DNA of 64,000 nt from Yoonia sp. (GCF_018402175.1 NZ_JAGYJK010000018.1:186001-250000), one strand, 5' to 3'. Positions 9,620 to 20,362 are shown, counted from the first letter of the stretch. Translations and numbers: made by a program. The notes: a model not told the origin generated them from the sequence alone.

Positions 9620-10396
9620 CTAGCCGTACGCCAACGCCCGCCGATACAAATGCCATGTGGCATGGCCCAGCACGGGCAGCACCACGATCAGCCCCAGAAA
9701 CCACGGCAGCAGGGCCACCAGCGTCAGCGCGGCGACCAGACCGGCCCAGCACAGCATCACGGCGGGGTTCTGGCGCACCACGGCAAGGCTGATCAGCATC
9801 GCAGTGACGAAATCAACCTCGCGGTCCAGCACCAGAGGCAGGCTGACCACTGTCAGCGAAAACAGCAAAAACGCCAGCACGGCACCAACCGCCAGTTCGA
9901 CCGCGATCATCGTCAGGCCGGTGGGGGTCAGGAACACCTCCCAGCTGTCTGACACGTTGGTCATCGTGGTCAGCCCCATGAACAATGCGAAGATCATATG
10001 TGCCAGAAAGGTCCAGAACAGGAAATAGATCACGATGATGGCACCCAGCCACGGCAATTGCCGCGTGCGTTCCTGCCAGACAATGCCCAGCACCGCGCGC
10101 CATGACAAAGGCTGGCCCGTCTCGATCCGGCGGCTGACCTCGTATAATCCGGCGGCGGCGAAAGGGGCGATCAGTGGAAAGCCCAAGGATGTCGCCAGCG
10201 TCCATGTCACATGCCCTGCCCCCAGCGACAGCATCCCGAACCCGCCCAGAACATAGACCGCGCTGAAAAACAGGCCGAATTGCGGGGTTCTGCGGAAATC
10301 AGCGACACCGGCAATCAGCGCCGCGCGCAGGTCGGCCAGCGCAAGGTGACGGACCTGCGGGGCGGCGGATTGGCGGATCGTGTCGGTCTGGGTCAT
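9620..10396 (-). CDS. DUF2189 family integral membrane protein
   Basis: About 258 residues with six or so hydrophobic segments: around residues 39-75 (two), 115-145, 165-200 and 215-245. It matches the DUF2189 pattern of an N-terminal polar stretch, an FSAVYVLGGFGMLSLG segment and a final GLIVVLPVLGHATWHLYRR. Function is unknown. I placed the start at ATG 10396 (MTQTDT) rather than the upstream TTG at 10402. It is the last gene of a minus-strand run after prfB. Confidence 0.85.
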   Translation of the reverse strand: MTQTDTIRQSAAPQVRHLALADLRAALIAGVADFRRTPQFGLFFSAVYVLGGFGMLSLGAGHVTWTLATSLGFPLIAPFAAAGLYEVSRRIETGQPLSWRAVLGIVWQERTRQLPWLGAIIVIYFLFWTFLAHMIFALFMGLTTMTNVSDSWEVFLTPTGLTMIAVELAVGAVLAFLLFSLTVVSLPLVLDREVDFVTAMLISLAVVRQNPAVMLCWAGLVAALTLVALLPWFLGLIVVLPVLGHATWHLYRRALAYG

Positions 10397-10441
10397 GCGC
10401 AAATCTTGCGCCTTCGGACGGGTTTTGGCAAGCCTGCGGGA

Positions 10442-11566
10442 TCAGTCCGCGTTGGCCGCGTCGCGCCCCTTGCCCGACATATCCAGCGCCAGTGTCGCGC
10501 CCATCAGCCCGTCCAGATCACCGTCCAGCACGCCTTTGGTGTCCGATGTCTCGAACCCGGTGCGCAGGTCTTTGACCATTTGATAGGGTTGCAGCACATA
10601 GGACCGGATCTGGTTGCCCCAGCCCGCATCGCCCGCATTTTCATGCGCCTCGTTCACCAGCGCAGACCGTTTATCCAGCTCCATCTGATAAAGCCGCGAT
10701 TTCAGCGCCTTCATCGCGATATCGCGGTTCTGGTGCTGCGATTTTTCCGAGGACGTGACCACGATGCCGGTGGGAAAGTGGGTGATCCGCACGGCGGAAT
10801 CGGTGGTGTTGACGTGCTGGCCGCCCGCACCCGATGACCGGTAGGTATCAAGGCGGATGTCGCTGGGGTTGACCTCGATCTCGATATTGTCATCGACGAC
10901 GGGATAGACCTTGACCGATGTGAAGGACGTATGCCGTTTGGCGGCGCTGTCGAAAGGCGAGATGCGGACCAGCCGATGCACGCCGCTTTCGGATTTCAGC
11001 CAGCCATAGGCGTTATGCCCCATGATTTTATAGGTGACGGATTTGATCCCCGCCTCGTCGCCCGACTGCATGGATTGCAGTTCGACCTTGTAGCCCTTTT
11101 TCTCGGCCCAGCGGACATACATGCGCGACAGCATATTGGCCCAGTCGCAGCTTTCGGTGCCACCCGCCCCTGCGTTGACTTCGAGGAAGGTATCATTGGC
11201 ATCCGCCTCGCCATCCAGCAGCGCCTCGAGTTCTTTTTGGGCGGCCTTGTCACGCAGGGATTTGAGCGCCTCTTCCGCCTCGGTGATAATGTCGGCATCG
11301 CCTTCCATCTCGCCCATCTCGATCAGTTCGATATTATCGGCCAGTTCCTGCTTGATCGTGTCATGCATGGTCAATGTATCGACCAGCACCTGCCGGTCGC
11401 GCATCAGTTTCTGCGCGGCGTCGGGATCGTCCCACAATGTCGGGTCCTCGACCCGCGCGTCGAATTCTTCCAGCCGGTAGCGGGCGGTTTCATAATCCAT
11501 CCGCTGCGCCAGCAGGTTCAACGATTTCTGGATCGCATCGACATTGTTCTGCGTTTCAGCGCGCAT
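10442..11566 (-). CDS. prfB: Peptide chain release factor 2
   Basis: RF2 recognises UGA and UAA stop codons and triggers peptidyl-tRNA hydrolysis. 374 residues, starting MRAETQNNVDAIQKSLNLL. The stop-codon-reading SPF tripeptide is in RISPFDSAAKRHTSF and the catalytic GGQ is in SSGAGGQHVNTTDSAVRITH. The reading frame is continuous, so the programmed +1 frameshift that controls E. coli prfB is absent here. GGAG lies about 14 nt before the ATG. Confidence 0.97.
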   Translation of the reverse strand: MRAETQNNVDAIQKSLNLLAQRMDYETARYRLEEFDARVEDPTLWDDPDAAQKLMRDRQVLVDTLTMHDTIKQELADNIELIEMGEMEGDADIITEAEEALKSLRDKAAQKELEALLDGEADANDTFLEVNAGAGGTESCDWANMLSRMYVRWAEKKGYKVELQSMQSGDEAGIKSVTYKIMGHNAYGWLKSESGVHRLVRISPFDSAAKRHTSFTSVKVYPVVDDNIEIEVNPSDIRLDTYRSSGAGGQHVNTTDSAVRITHFPTGIVVTSSEKSQHQNRDIAMKALKSRLYQMELDKRSALVNEAHENAGDAGWGNQIRSYVLQPYQMVKDLRTGFETSDTKGVLDGDLDGLMGATLALDMSGKGRDAANAD

Positions 11567-11629
11567 GGGACACCTGCTCCGATTGGTTCTGTGGGGTCTT
11601 ACATCCCGCACCGGCCAGCGGCAAGGCGG

Positions 11630-14149
11630 TCAGTACAACCCGCCCGTGGACAAGGTGCCAAAGGTCGCGCGCTCGCCCACGGTTGCCGTATCGCCGGTCG
11701 ATGTCGTGACCTCGCGCTGGCTGCGCGGCACTTCGTCATACAGCGGCAGATCGGCGGCCATGGCGAAACCGCCGTCATACATGATGCCAAAGACCGGTTC
11801 TTCGCCCGCGCGGAAACATTCCGCCACCACATTGTCGCCGACGGCGTCATCGGGCAGGCGCGCGCCGCTGAACCGGTCGATGTTGATGAACTGGCATTGA
11901 TCGGGGACCCTGAAAGGCGGCGCACCAAACACATCAATCGCCTCGGCCATGAAGCGGTTGAACACCGGCCCGCACATGCCGCCACCCGATGCACCACTGC
12001 CCAGACTGCGCGGATTGTCATAGCCGATGTAACAGCCCGCCACGATATTGGACGAAAAGCCCACGAACCAGACATCCTTGCTGTCATTGGTGGTGCCGGT
12101 CTTGCCTGCGATCTGCGCAGGCAGGTTCACCGACCCCGCCGCCGTGCCGCGTTCCACCACGCCCTGCATCATGGATGTCAGCTGATAGGCGGTGACTTCG
12201 TTCATCACGCGGGTGCGGTTCGACAAGATCAGCGGCGCCTGCCCTGCGGGCAAGGTCAGATTGGCGCAATCGGGGCATTGCCGGTCATCGTGCAGATAGA
12301 CGGTATTGCCGAACCGGTCCTGCACGCGGTCCACCAGCGTGGGTGCGACCCGTTCGCCGCCATTGGCGAACATCGCATAGGCGGCGACCATCTTGAACAA
12401 TGTCGTCTCGTCCGATCCGAGCGAGGCCGCCAACACCGGATTCATCCGGTCATAAACGCCAAAGCGTTCGGCATATTCGGCAACACGGTCGATCCCGACC
12501 TCTTGCGCAAGGCGGACGGTCATCAGGTTGCGCGACCGTTCAATGCCGGTGCGCAGGGGTGTCGGCCCATAAAACTGGTTGGACGCATTGGTCGGCCGCC
12601 ACAGCCCCTGCGGGGTCATGATCTCGATCGGGGCATCGACAACGATGGTCGCGGGCGAATAGCCGCTGTCCAGCGCGGTGGCATAGACGAAAGGCTTGAA
12701 CGATGATCCGGGCTGGCGTTGCGCCTGTGTCGCGCGGTTGAACACCGAGGCTTGATAGCTGAACCCGCCCTGCATCGCGATCACGCGGCCGGTGTTCACA
12801 TCCATCGCCATAAAGGCACCCTGGACCTCTGGCACCTGCCGCAGGCTCCAGCGCAGGAATGAACCATCGCTGTCCTGCACGACGCGCCGGACATGGACGA
12901 CATCGCCGGGGGTGAAATTGTCAAAGAAATTGCCGCGCATCCACGCGATATCGCGGCGGGGCACGACATGGGGTTCCGCCTCGGAGGCTGACAGCCCTTC
13001 GATGCCGATGCGCAAGCTGTTATCGGCCACGTCCAGCACGACGGCAGGGTACCACTGCCCCCCCAGCATGACGTCGCGCGGCAGATCGGTCGCGCGCAGC
13101 GCCGCGCGCCAAGCAGCGTCATCCGCCAGCGCCTCTGGTGCGATGGTCAGGCCAGTGCCACGCCAGACGCCTCTGGCGCGGTCGAAATCTTCCAGCGCCT
13201 GTTGCAGCGACTGGGCCGCGACCTTTTGCAGATCGGGATCAACCGTGGCGCGGATCGACAGGCCACCGGAAAAGAATTCCTCCTGCCCGAAATCCTGGCT
13301 CAGCTGGCGGCGGATTTCATCGGTAAAATAATCACGGTCCGGCAGGGTCGTGCGGAAATCGGGATAATCGCCGCCCTGCACGGTGCGCAGCGGTGATCCG
13401 GTTTCCACCGCCAGCGTGATATCGTCGATATAACCGTTCTGGTGCATCAGCCGCAGGGTATTGTCGCGCCAGAAAATCGCCGCCTCTTGGTCGCGCACAG
13501 GATGGCGGTTGCTGGGCGATTTGGGCAAGGACGCCAGATAGGCCGCCTCGCCCGCGGTCAGGTCTGTCAGCGGTTTGTTGAAATAGGTCAGCGCCGCGGC
13601 GGTGACGCCAAAGGAATTCTGGCCCAGGAAAATCTCGTTCAAATACAGCTCGAGGATACGTTCCTTGGACATCGCCTGTTCGATCCGCACGGCAAGGATG
13701 ATTTCCTTGATCTTGCGTTCCACCGACCGTGACCCGTCGAGCAGAAAGTTCTTCATCACCTGCTGGGTGATCGTGGACGCGCCGCGCAGGTCTTCGCCGC
13801 GCGATTGCACGGCGTCGATGACGGCCGACAGCATGCTGGTCGCGTCAAAGCCTTGGTGGGTATAGAAATTCTTGTCTTCAGCGGAAATGAACGCCTGTTT
13901 GACCAGATCGGGAATATCCTCGGCCGGGGTGAACAGGCGGCGTTCGACGGCGAATTCGTCGATGATGCGGCCTTCGCGCGAATAGATCCGGCTGATCGTC
14001 TTGGGCGTGTATTGCGACAGGGTCTCATAGCTGGGCAGATCACGGCCATACAGAAAAATCACCCCGCCAAGGCCAAGCGCGGCCATCACCAGACCCATCG
14101 TCAGAAAGGTGAAAATGCCACCGAAGAATGAGAAGATGAAGCGCAACAC
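11630..14149 (-). CDS. mrcA: Penicillin-binding protein 1A (bifunctional class A PBP)
   Basis: Polymerises lipid II and cross-links peptidoglycan in the periplasm. An N-terminal membrane anchor is followed by a GT51 transglycosylase domain (AEDKNFYTHQGFD, GASTITQQVMKNF, RILELYLNEIFLG), an OB-like insert and a transpeptidase domain with SSFKP (Ser nucleophile), SRN and KTGTT. I set the start at GTG 14149 (VLRFIFSFFGG) because GAAAGGA lies about 12 nt upstream; the frame is open further, to about 14209, which would add 20 polar residues. Length of about 840 residues fits the family. The upstream gene is amiC. Confidence 0.95.
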   Translation of the reverse strand: MLRFIFSFFGGIFTFLTMGLVMAALGLGGVIFLYGRDLPSYETLSQYTPKTISRIYSREGRIIDEFAVERRLFTPAEDIPDLVKQAFISAEDKNFYTHQGFDATSMLSAVIDAVQSRGEDLRGASTITQQVMKNFLLDGSRSVERKIKEIILAVRIEQAMSKERILELYLNEIFLGQNSFGVTAAALTYFNKPLTDLTAGEAAYLASLPKSPSNRHPVRDQEAAIFWRDNTLRLMHQNGYIDDITLAVETGSPLRTVQGGDYPDFRTTLPDRDYFTDEIRRQLSQDFGQEEFFSGGLSIRATVDPDLQKVAAQSLQQALEDFDRARGVWRGTGLTIAPEALADDAAWRAALRATDLPRDVMLGGQWYPAVVLDVADNSLRIGIEGLSASEAEPHVVPRRDIAWMRGNFFDNFTPGDVVHVRRVVQDSDGSFLRWSLRQVPEVQGAFMAMDVNTGRVIAMQGGFSYQASVFNRATQAQRQPGSSFKPFVYATALDSGYSPATIVVDAPIEIMTPQGLWRPTNASNQFYGPTPLRTGIERSRNLMTVRLAQEVGIDRVAEYAERFGVYDRMNPVLAASLGSDETTLFKMVAAYAMFANGGERVAPTLVDRVQDRFGNTVYLHDDRQCPDCANLTLPAGQAPLILSNRTRVMNEVTAYQLTSMMQGVVERGTAAGSVNLPAQIAGKTGTTNDSKDVWFVGFSSNIVAGCYIGYDNPRSLGSGASGGGMCGPVFNRFMAEAIDVFGAPPFRVPDQCQFINIDRFSGARLPDDAVGDNVVAECFRAGEEPVFGIMYDGGFAMAADLPLYDEVPRSQREVTTSTGDTATVGERATFGTLSTGGLY

Positions 14150-14251
14150 GGGGCGGTTGTTCCTTTCAGGATTCCGTGCGCTTATACGCGCTGGCTGCGT
14201 GGGGGTCAAAACCGCAAATGCCCGTCAAGCGGCAAGTGCCGGTGCGGGACA

Positions 14252-15433
14252 TCACAATCGCCTGATCCGCGCTAGGGCATGCTCGCTGCGATATTGCGCC
14301 ACCGCCGCGGCGATTGCCGTCACCAGCCGCGTGCGGCTTTGCGGGTCGGTCAGGATCTGGCGGTCCTGCGTATTTGACAAAAACCCCGCCTCGATCAGCA
14401 CGCTTGGGAAATCGGCGGCCAGCAGCACCGAAAACCGCCCCATCCGGCGAGGTTTGGCATTCAGCCGCACGCCCTGCGCCTGCATCTGCGCGATCACTTG
14501 GTCCGCAAAGGTCGCCGCGCGCGGGCTGGTAGTCTGGCGTGCAAGATCCATCAACACACCGGTCACCCTGTCATCGGTGACGGACAGATCGACCCCCGCC
14601 AGCAGGTCGCCGCGCTCATGCCGTTCGACCAGCCGTTCCACAGCGATATCGTCGCTGTCCTCGGACAGGGTATAGACCGAAGCCCCCCAGGCATCATCCT
14701 GTTCCAGCGCATCGGCATGCAGCGAGATGAACAGATCCGCCCGCGCGCGGCGCGCAATGCTCATCCGCGTGAACAACGGGACAAAGACATCCGCCTCGCG
14801 GGTCATGACCACGGCCACCCCGTCCTGGGCGCGCAGCTGGCCTGCGATTTCAGCGGCAAATTCCAGCATCAGATGCGCCTCGGTGATCCCGCCGCGTTCA
14901 GCCCCGGGGTCAACGCCGCCATGGCCGGGGTCAAGCACGACGATAAAGGCACCATTCCCGCGCTGGTCCAGCCCGCGCAACGCAGCGTCGCTGAACGCAT
15001 CCCAGCCCGGATCAGGCGGCGCACCGGCGGCGGCGGCGAAATCATCCGCCGTGGTGCGGGCCAGCCGCAGGGTCAGCCGCGCGCCCTGCGCGTCGCTGGT
15101 CATCTCGGCCTTGGCCAGCGTCAGGGGTTCGGTCAGGTCCAGCACCATCCGCGTCCAGCCGGGCCGGTAAGGGCCAAAGCGGATATCCGTCACGCGGCGG
15201 GCGGTATTGATCGGGGTGGCACTGGCCCCGCCGGTATCCAGCCCTTGAAAATCCAGCACCAGACGGCGCGGCTCATCCAGCGTGAATACCCGGTAAGGCA
15301 CGATGTCCGACAGGCCCAGCACGATCTGCACCGACCGCCAGCCGTCGCGGATATCGGACCTTTCGGGGTCGAACCGCGCCTGTGCACCGGCACTCGTGGC
15401 CAAGAGGCAGCACAGTACGATCCAGCGGATCAT
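14252..15433 (-). CDS. amiC: N-acetylmuramoyl-L-alanine amidase (AmiC-type)
   Basis: Secreted amidase that cleaves the bond between MurNAc and the stem peptide during septum splitting. A signal peptide (about 1-18, ending AGAQA) is followed by an AMIN domain (about 30-130) and an Amidase_3 domain with zinc and catalytic residues in LDPGHGG, GITEAHL, SLHAD and LIEAGFLSN. 393 residues. The ATG overlaps the aminotransferase TGA (ATGA). The NlpD-like degenerate LytM lipoprotein at 60.4 kb is a candidate activator. Confidence 0.95.
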   Translation of the reverse strand: MIRWIVLCCLLATSAGAQARFDPERSDIRDGWRSVQIVLGLSDIVPYRVFTLDEPRRLVLDFQGLDTGGASATPINTARRVTDIRFGPYRPGWTRMVLDLTEPLTLAKAEMTSDAQGARLTLRLARTTADDFAAAAGAPPDPGWDAFSDAALRGLDQRGNGAFIVVLDPGHGGVDPGAERGGITEAHLMLEFAAEIAGQLRAQDGVAVVMTREADVFVPLFTRMSIARRARADLFISLHADALEQDDAWGASVYTLSEDSDDIAVERLVERHERGDLLAGVDLSVTDDRVTGVLMDLARQTTSPRAATFADQVIAQMQAQGVRLNAKPRRMGRFSVLLAADFPSVLIEAGFLSNTQDRQILTDPQSRTRLVTAIAAAVAQYRSEHALARIRRL

Positions 15434-16575
15434 GCGCGGCGCGCCTGCATGAACCGCGCGATCCGGTCCAGCCCTTCGCTGATATCGGCGGTGCCGCGCG
15501 CATAGGAAAACCGCAGCCAGTGATGCCCGCGGGCTGCGTCAAAATCCAGCCCGGGTGTGACGGCCACCCCTGCCTGATCCAGTATTTCGGCGGCAAAGGC
15601 GCGGGCATCATCGGTATAGGCAGAGACATCGACATAGATGTAGAACGCGCCATCGGGCGGCGCAAAGGCCCCCAGCCCCGCCGCGCGCAAGCCATCCATC
15701 ATCAGCGCGCGGTTGGCGGCATAGACGGCCTTGTTGGCGTCCAGTTCTTCGGGGCAATCCATCGCATGCAGCGCAAGGCGCTGTGCGGCATGGGGCGCGC
15801 AGATGAACATATTCTGCGCCAGCCGTTCGATCCGGCGGACGTGGTCATCCGGCACGACCATCCAGCCGACGCGCCAACCGGTCATGGAAAAATACTTGGA
15901 AAAGGAATTGACGACATAGACCTCGTCGGTGACTTCCAGCGCCGACACCGGGCGCAGGTCATAGTCGATCCCGTGATAGATTTCATCCGAGATCAGCGCG
16001 GCATCACGCGCGGCGCAAGCCTCGGCCAAAGCGGCCAATTGGGCGGTATCCAGCATCGTGCCGGTGGGGTTGGCAGGCGAGGCGACAATCAGCCCCGCAA
16101 GATCATGCTGCGCCACATGCTGCGGCTGCGGCTGGAACCGGTCGGCAAGGCTTGTCGGAATATCGACCGGTGTCAGCCCGACCGCGCGCAGGATTTGGCG
16201 GTAGGACGGATAACAAGGCGTGCCAAGGCCGACGCGTTCGCCATTGTCGAACAGGGCCGAAAACGCCAGCAGAAACGCACCGGATGCACCCGAAGTGATG
16301 ACCACGCGGGCGGGGTCAAGGTCCAGCCCGTACCAGTCGCCGTAATGGCGCGCGATGCGGGCGCGCAAATCGGGCAGGCCAAGGCCCACGGTATAGCCCA
16401 AGGGATCGGCCATATCCGCGATCAGCCGGTCGCGCGCGGCTTTGGGCGCGCCGGTGCCGGGCTGGCCCACCTCCATATGGATGATATGGCGGCCTGCGGC
16501 CTCGGCCTGACGGGCGGCTTCCATGACATCCATGACGATGAAAGGGTCCACGTCGCCGCGGGTTGCGTGTCGCAT
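15430..16575 (-). CDS. PLP-dependent aminotransferase, class I/II
   Basis: Fold-type I aminotransferase of 381 residues. The PLP-binding lysine is in NSFSKYFSMTGWRVGW, with ASPANPTGT and DEIYHG upstream as in aspartate-type enzymes. The substrate cannot be told from the sequence. The ATG at 16575 has AGAGGCAG upstream. The stop overlaps the amiC start by 4 bp, so the two genes are translationally coupled although their functions look unrelated. Confidence 0.92.
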   Translation of the reverse strand: MRHATRGDVDPFIVMDVMEAARQAEAAGRHIIHMEVGQPGTGAPKAARDRLIADMADPLGYTVGLGLPDLRARIARHYGDWYGLDLDPARVVITSGASGAFLLAFSALFDNGERVGLGTPCYPSYRQILRAVGLTPVDIPTSLADRFQPQPQHVAQHDLAGLIVASPANPTGTMLDTAQLAALAEACAARDAALISDEIYHGIDYDLRPVSALEVTDEVYVVNSFSKYFSMTGWRVGWMVVPDDHVRRIERLAQNMFICAPHAAQRLALHAMDCPEELDANKAVYAANRALMMDGLRAAGLGAFAPPDGAFYIYVDVSAYTDDARAFAAEILDQAGVAVTPGLDFDAARGHHWLRFSYARGTADISEGLDRIARFMQARRA

Positions 16576-16602
16576 CTGCTGCCTCTTGGTGGGGTTTGGT
16601 AA

Positions 16603-16620
16603 GGTGGATCAGGATCCACC
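16603..16620. repeat. Palindromic GGTGGATC repeat abutting the ispG stop codon
   Basis: Perfect 8-bp arms around two bases: GGTGGATCAGGATCCACC. It touches the ispG stop (complement of CTA at 16621-16623). A sister copy of the same length lies at 61549-61566, next to another stop codon. It may form a hairpin in the 3' UTR. Confidence 0.75.
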
Positions 16621-17748
16621 CTACTCGGCGGCCAGATCGCCCTTGGCTTCGATTTCAGCGGCCTTTTTTTCGACCTGTTCGACGATATGTTCGATCATAT
16701 CGGCATTGGATTGCTTGTGGCTTTGCTTGCCCGCCAGATAGACCATGCCGGACCCTGCCCCGCCGCCGGTGAAACCGACATCGGTCATCAACGCCTCGCC
16801 CGGCCCATTCACCACACAGCCGATGATCGACAGCGACATCGGCGTCTTGATATGTTCCAACCGCTTTTCCAGCGCCTCGACCGTCTTGATCACGTCGAAC
16901 CCCTGCCGCGCGCAGGACGGGCAGGAAATGATATTCACGCCGCGGTGGCGCAGGCCAAGGGATTTGAGGATCTCGAACCCCATCTTGACCTCTTCCACCG
17001 GATCGGCGGACAGCGACACACGGATCGTATCACCGATCCCCATCCAGAGCAGATTGCCCATCCCGATGGCGGATTTCACGGTGCCGCTGATCAGGCCACC
17101 CGCCTCTGTGATACCCAGATGAATGGGGGCGTCCGTGGCATCGGCCAGTTGCTGATAGGCGGCGGCGGCCATGAACACGTCGGACGCTTTGCAGGAAATC
17201 TTGAATTCGTGAAAATCGTTGTCTTGCAGGATCTTGATATGATCCAGCCCGCTTTCGACCATCGCATCAGGGCAAGGTTCGCCGTATTTATCCAGCAGGT
17301 GCTTTTCCAGCGACCCCGCGTTCACGCCAATGCGGATCGAACAATTGTTGTCGCGCGCGGCGCGGATCACCTCTTTGACGCGCGCCTCGTCGCCGATATT
17401 GCCGGGGTTGATGCGCAGGCAGGCGGCACCGGCCTCTGCGGCTTCGATCCCGCGTTTGTAATGGAAATGGATATCGGCCACGATCGGCACCGAGACATTG
17501 CGCACGATCTCGCGCAAGGCCTTGGCCGAGGCCTCATCAGGGACCGAAATACGCACGATATCGGCACCGGCATCGGCGGCGGCCTGCACCTGCGCGATGG
17601 TGCCTTTGATATCGGTGGTCAGCGTATTGGTCATCGTCTGCACCGAGATCGGCGCATCACCACCGACCGGCACATTGCCCACCATGATCTGACGGGATTT
17701 GCGGCGATAGATATTCCGCCAGGGACGGATATGGTTCAGGGACATCAT
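16621..17748 (-). CDS. ispG: 4-hydroxy-3-methylbut-2-en-1-yl diphosphate synthase
   Basis: Penultimate step of the MEP isoprenoid pathway: reductive dehydration of MEcPP to HMBPP with a 4Fe-4S cluster. 375 residues with a TIM-barrel N-terminal part ([39 protein letters not shown]). Cluster ligands are in [12 protein letters not shown] and [12 protein letters not shown]. It lies downstream of the RodZ-like gene, a pairing conserved in many proteobacteria. Confidence 0.98.
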   Translation of the reverse strand: MMSLNHIRPWRNIYRRKSRQIMVGNVPVGGDAPISVQTMTNTLTTDIKGTIAQVQAAADAGADIVRISVPDEASAKALREIVRNVSVPIVADIHFHYKRGIEAAEAGAACLRINPGNIGDEARVKEVIRAARDNNCSIRIGVNAGSLEKHLLDKYGEPCPDAMVESGLDHIKILQDNDFHEFKISCKASDVFMAAAAYQQLADATDAPIHLGITEAGGLISGTVKSAIGMGNLLWMGIGDTIRVSLSADPVEEVKMGFEILKSLGLRHRGVNIISCPSCARQGFDVIKTVEALEKRLEHIKTPMSLSIIGCVVNGPGEALMTDVGFTGGGAGSGMVYLAGKQSHKQSNADMIEHIVEQVEKKAAEIEAKGDLAAE

Positions 17749-17817
17749 TGCGCTTTCACGAAACTTGCGTTCATCCGCAACCTAAGCGCCCCTGCCGCTA
17801 TGGGCAAGCGTCTGCGG

Positions 17818-19026
17818 CTATTGGTCTGTCACCGCCTCTGCGACGCGGATGATTTCGGCAAGGTCCGCATCACTGGCAAGATCGGCCAAGGCATAGCTGG
17901 CGGTCAGATTATCCACCGACAGCACCACATTGGATGTCACAACACCGCGCTGCCCGACGGGGCCGTAATGCTGGCCATTGACCGCGAAATACATCGCACC
18001 GCTTTCGCCGACCCGCAGGATGGCGGGGTCTTCGGTCGCGGGCAGCACGAAATTCTGGCCGGGTTCCATGATGCCTTCGAAAAGGACAACGCCATCTGCC
18101 GCCTGCACCCGCACCCAAGCTGGGCGCGCAGCGACCAATTGCACCTGCGGCGCGGGCGGTTCGACCACCTGAATACTGGGCGTTGGCAGGACATCTGCCA
18201 GAGCAATGGGCAGGTCAACTGCGACCTGCGCGATGGCGGGGCCATCCTGGCCTGATGCCAAGGCGCCTATCATGCGCGGTGTCAGCGTTGCGATCGGGGT
18301 GTCGCGGGCGACCATGACCGGCACGTCCAGCGCCTGCGGGCGATACAGCCGGTCCAGCGCATCAGGCGACGGCAGCGTCACATCCGCCAACGCATCGCCA
18401 ACAACATTGAACCCATTGCCGCCACCGGCAAGTGGGTCAAGCTCTGACACCACAACGGGGGCCTGCTCGACCGGGGCGAATTGCACGCGCTGCACCTCTT
18501 GGAAGATGGTCCAGCCACCATAGCCCAGCCCCGCAATCATCCCGACCAGCACCAGCACAGACCCGATGGCACGCAATTCAAGCTGCGCGAAAACCGATTC
18601 CCGTGCAGGGACAAAAGGCGTGCGCGACGATAAAAAGATATCCTTGCCAGCCGACGCGCGGCTGGTGTCCGCCACGCGATTTTTCAGCGAGGACGCCTGT
18701 TCTGACATGCCATGCGCGGTCGCAAAGCCGCTTTCCTTGCAAAAGGTGGCGAAGGCCGCATCAGGATCCATGCCAAGATAGCGCGCGTAAGACCGCACAT
18801 AGCCCGCGATGAACCCGGGCGTGTCAAAAGCAGAGGGGTCAGCATTTTCAATTGCGGCGATATAGGCCGCCTTGATCTTTAATTCGCGCTGGATATCCAA
18901 AAGGCTTTTGCCGAGCGTTGCGCGTTCGCCGCGCATGATATCGCCCAGACGCAAAGCGTAATCGTCAAACCCTCTGGTTTGAACGTCCTGCGCCACGCTG
19001 GCACGCCTGAAGGTCTTTCCCATCAT
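17818..19026 (-). CDS. RodZ-like helix-turn-helix membrane protein (DUF4115)
   Basis: About 402 residues with three parts. A cytoplasmic HTH_25 domain (about 25-90: LGDIMRGERATLGKSLLDIQ, AYIAAIENAD, GYVRSYARYLGMD) is followed by one membrane segment (IGSVLVLVGMIAGLGYGGW) and a periplasmic region ending in a DUF4115 beta domain (VRVQAADGVVLFEGIMEPGQ). RodZ links MreB to the elongation machinery; here the role is inferred from architecture and from the neighbouring ispG. I placed the start at the first ATG of the ATG-ATG pair (19026), which AGGACAG precedes. The frame is open further upstream, to 19110. Confidence 0.82.
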   Translation of the reverse strand: MMGKTFRRASVAQDVQTRGFDDYALRLGDIMRGERATLGKSLLDIQRELKIKAAYIAAIENADPSAFDTPGFIAGYVRSYARYLGMDPDAAFATFCKESGFATAHGMSEQASSLKNRVADTSRASAGKDIFLSSRTPFVPARESVFAQLELRAIGSVLVLVGMIAGLGYGGWTIFQEVQRVQFAPVEQAPVVVSELDPLAGGGNGFNVVGDALADVTLPSPDALDRLYRPQALDVPVMVARDTPIATLTPRMIGALASGQDGPAIAQVAVDLPIALADVLPTPSIQVVEPPAPQVQLVAARPAWVRVQAADGVVLFEGIMEPGQNFVLPATEDPAILRVGESGAMYFAVNGQHYGPVGQRGVVTSNVVLSVDNLTASYALADLASDADLAEIIRVAEAVTDQ

Positions 19027-19138
19027 TGACTGTCCTGCCGCACTACGCCCCATAGCGGCACCGACCGAATCAACCGGTGAGTGCTGCCTGCAAAAGCTGT
19101 ACCATATCAACGCGATGGTTGCACATCAGCAATAGGCG

Positions 19139-20362
19139 TCAACCCGCCAATTCGGCCCGGTTCAATGCACAATGCGACCACAAACCGTCCAATGCCCCCA
19201 CAAGTGCGGTCATTTCGCGCGATCCATGTACCGGCGACGGGGTAAAGCGCAGCCGCTCAGTGCCACGTGGCACTGTCGGGAAATTGATCGGCTGCACATA
19301 AATACCGAATTCGGACAACAGCATATCAGACAGCTTTTTGGTGTGTTTCGGATCGCCCACGATCAGCGGCACGATATGGCTGCCATGATCGATGATCGGC
19401 AGGCCCAAGCCCTTCAGCCGCAGTTTGAGGATTTTCGCCTGTGTCTGGTGGCTGTCGCGCAGCGCCTGATCGGTCTTGAGATGCGCAACGGACGCTGCGG
19501 CTGCAGCGGCCACTGCTGGCGGCAGGCTGGTGGTAAATATGAACCCCGGCGCATAGGACCGCACGGCATCGCACATCTTGGGTGATGCGGCGATATAGCC
19601 GCCCATCACGCCGTAAGCCTTGGCCAAGGTACCATTGATGATGTCGATGCGGTGCATCACACCGTCACGTTCCGCCACCCCTGCCCCACGCGGGCCATAC
19701 ATGCCGACGGCATGGACTTCGTCGCAATAGGTCAGCGCGCCAAATTCTTCGGCCAGATCGCAAAAGGCGGCAATCGGCCCGAAATCACCGTCCATCGAAT
19801 AGATCGATTCAAAGGCAATCAGCTTGGGCGCTGCCGGATCGTCGGCTTCCAGCAATTGGCGCAGATGGGCCACGTCGTTATGGCGGAAAATCCGCTTGGC
19901 CCCGCCGTTGCGGCGCACACCTTCGATCATGGACGCATGGTTGAGCGCATCGGAGTAAATGATCAGGCCGGGAAACAGTTTCGGCAGCGTGCTGAGCGTG
20001 GCGTCATTGGCGATATAGGCGCTTGTGAACAGCAGCGCCGCGCCCTTGCCATGCAAATCGGCCAGTTCGGCCTCGAGCCGTTTGTGATAGACGGTGGTGC
20101 CGGAAATGTTACGCGTCCCGCCAGACCCTGCACCGGTTGCCTCGATCGCCTCGTGCATCGCGGTCAACACGACGGGGTGCTGTCCCATGCCAAGATAATC
20201 ATTGCCGCACCAGACGGTCACCGGCATTTCGGACCCGTCGGGTTTGACCCATGTCGCATGCGGGAATTGACCACGTTTGCGTTCGATATCGATAAAGGTG
20301 CGATAGCGGCCTTCGTCGTGCAAGCGGTTGATCGCTGTATCCAATTGGGCGTTATAATCCAC
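19139..20362 (-). CDS. hemA: 5-aminolevulinate synthase
   Basis: Condenses glycine and succinyl-CoA to 5-aminolevulinate, the first step of tetrapyrrole synthesis in alphaproteobacteria (Shemin pathway). 407 residues, the usual length. The PLP lysine is in [26 protein letters not shown] and [12 protein letters not shown] are family hallmarks. The start is GTG at 20362 ([14 protein letters not shown]), with AAGGAC about 7 nt upstream; the frame is open far beyond this, but the extra sequence is not ALAS-like. An FNR-type box lies about 155-170 bp upstream of the start codon. Confidence 0.95.
   Translation of the reverse strand: MDYNAQLDTAINRLHDEGRYRTFIDIERKRGQFPHATWVKPDGSEMPVTVWCGNDYLGMGQHPVVLTAMHEAIEATGAGSGGTRNISGTTVYHKRLEAELADLHGKGAALLFTSAYIANDATLSTLPKLFPGLIIYSDALNHASMIEGVRRNGGAKRIFRHNDVAHLRQLLEADDPAAPKLIAFESIYSMDGDFGPIAAFCDLAEEFGALTYCDEVHAVGMYGPRGAGVAERDGVMHRIDIINGTLAKAYGVMGGYIAASPKMCDAVRSYAPGFIFTTSLPPAVAAAAAASVAHLKTDQALRDSHQTQAKILKLRLKGLGLPIIDHGSHIVPLIVGDPKHTKKLSDMLLSEFGIYVQPINFPTVPRGTERLRFTPSPVHGSREMTALVGALDGLWSHCALNRAELAG

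Noticed and set aside
10442-11566. Programmed +1 frameshift in prfB as in E. coli
   Set aside because: The reading frame is continuous from MRAETQ to the stop, with no in-frame UGA near codon 25.
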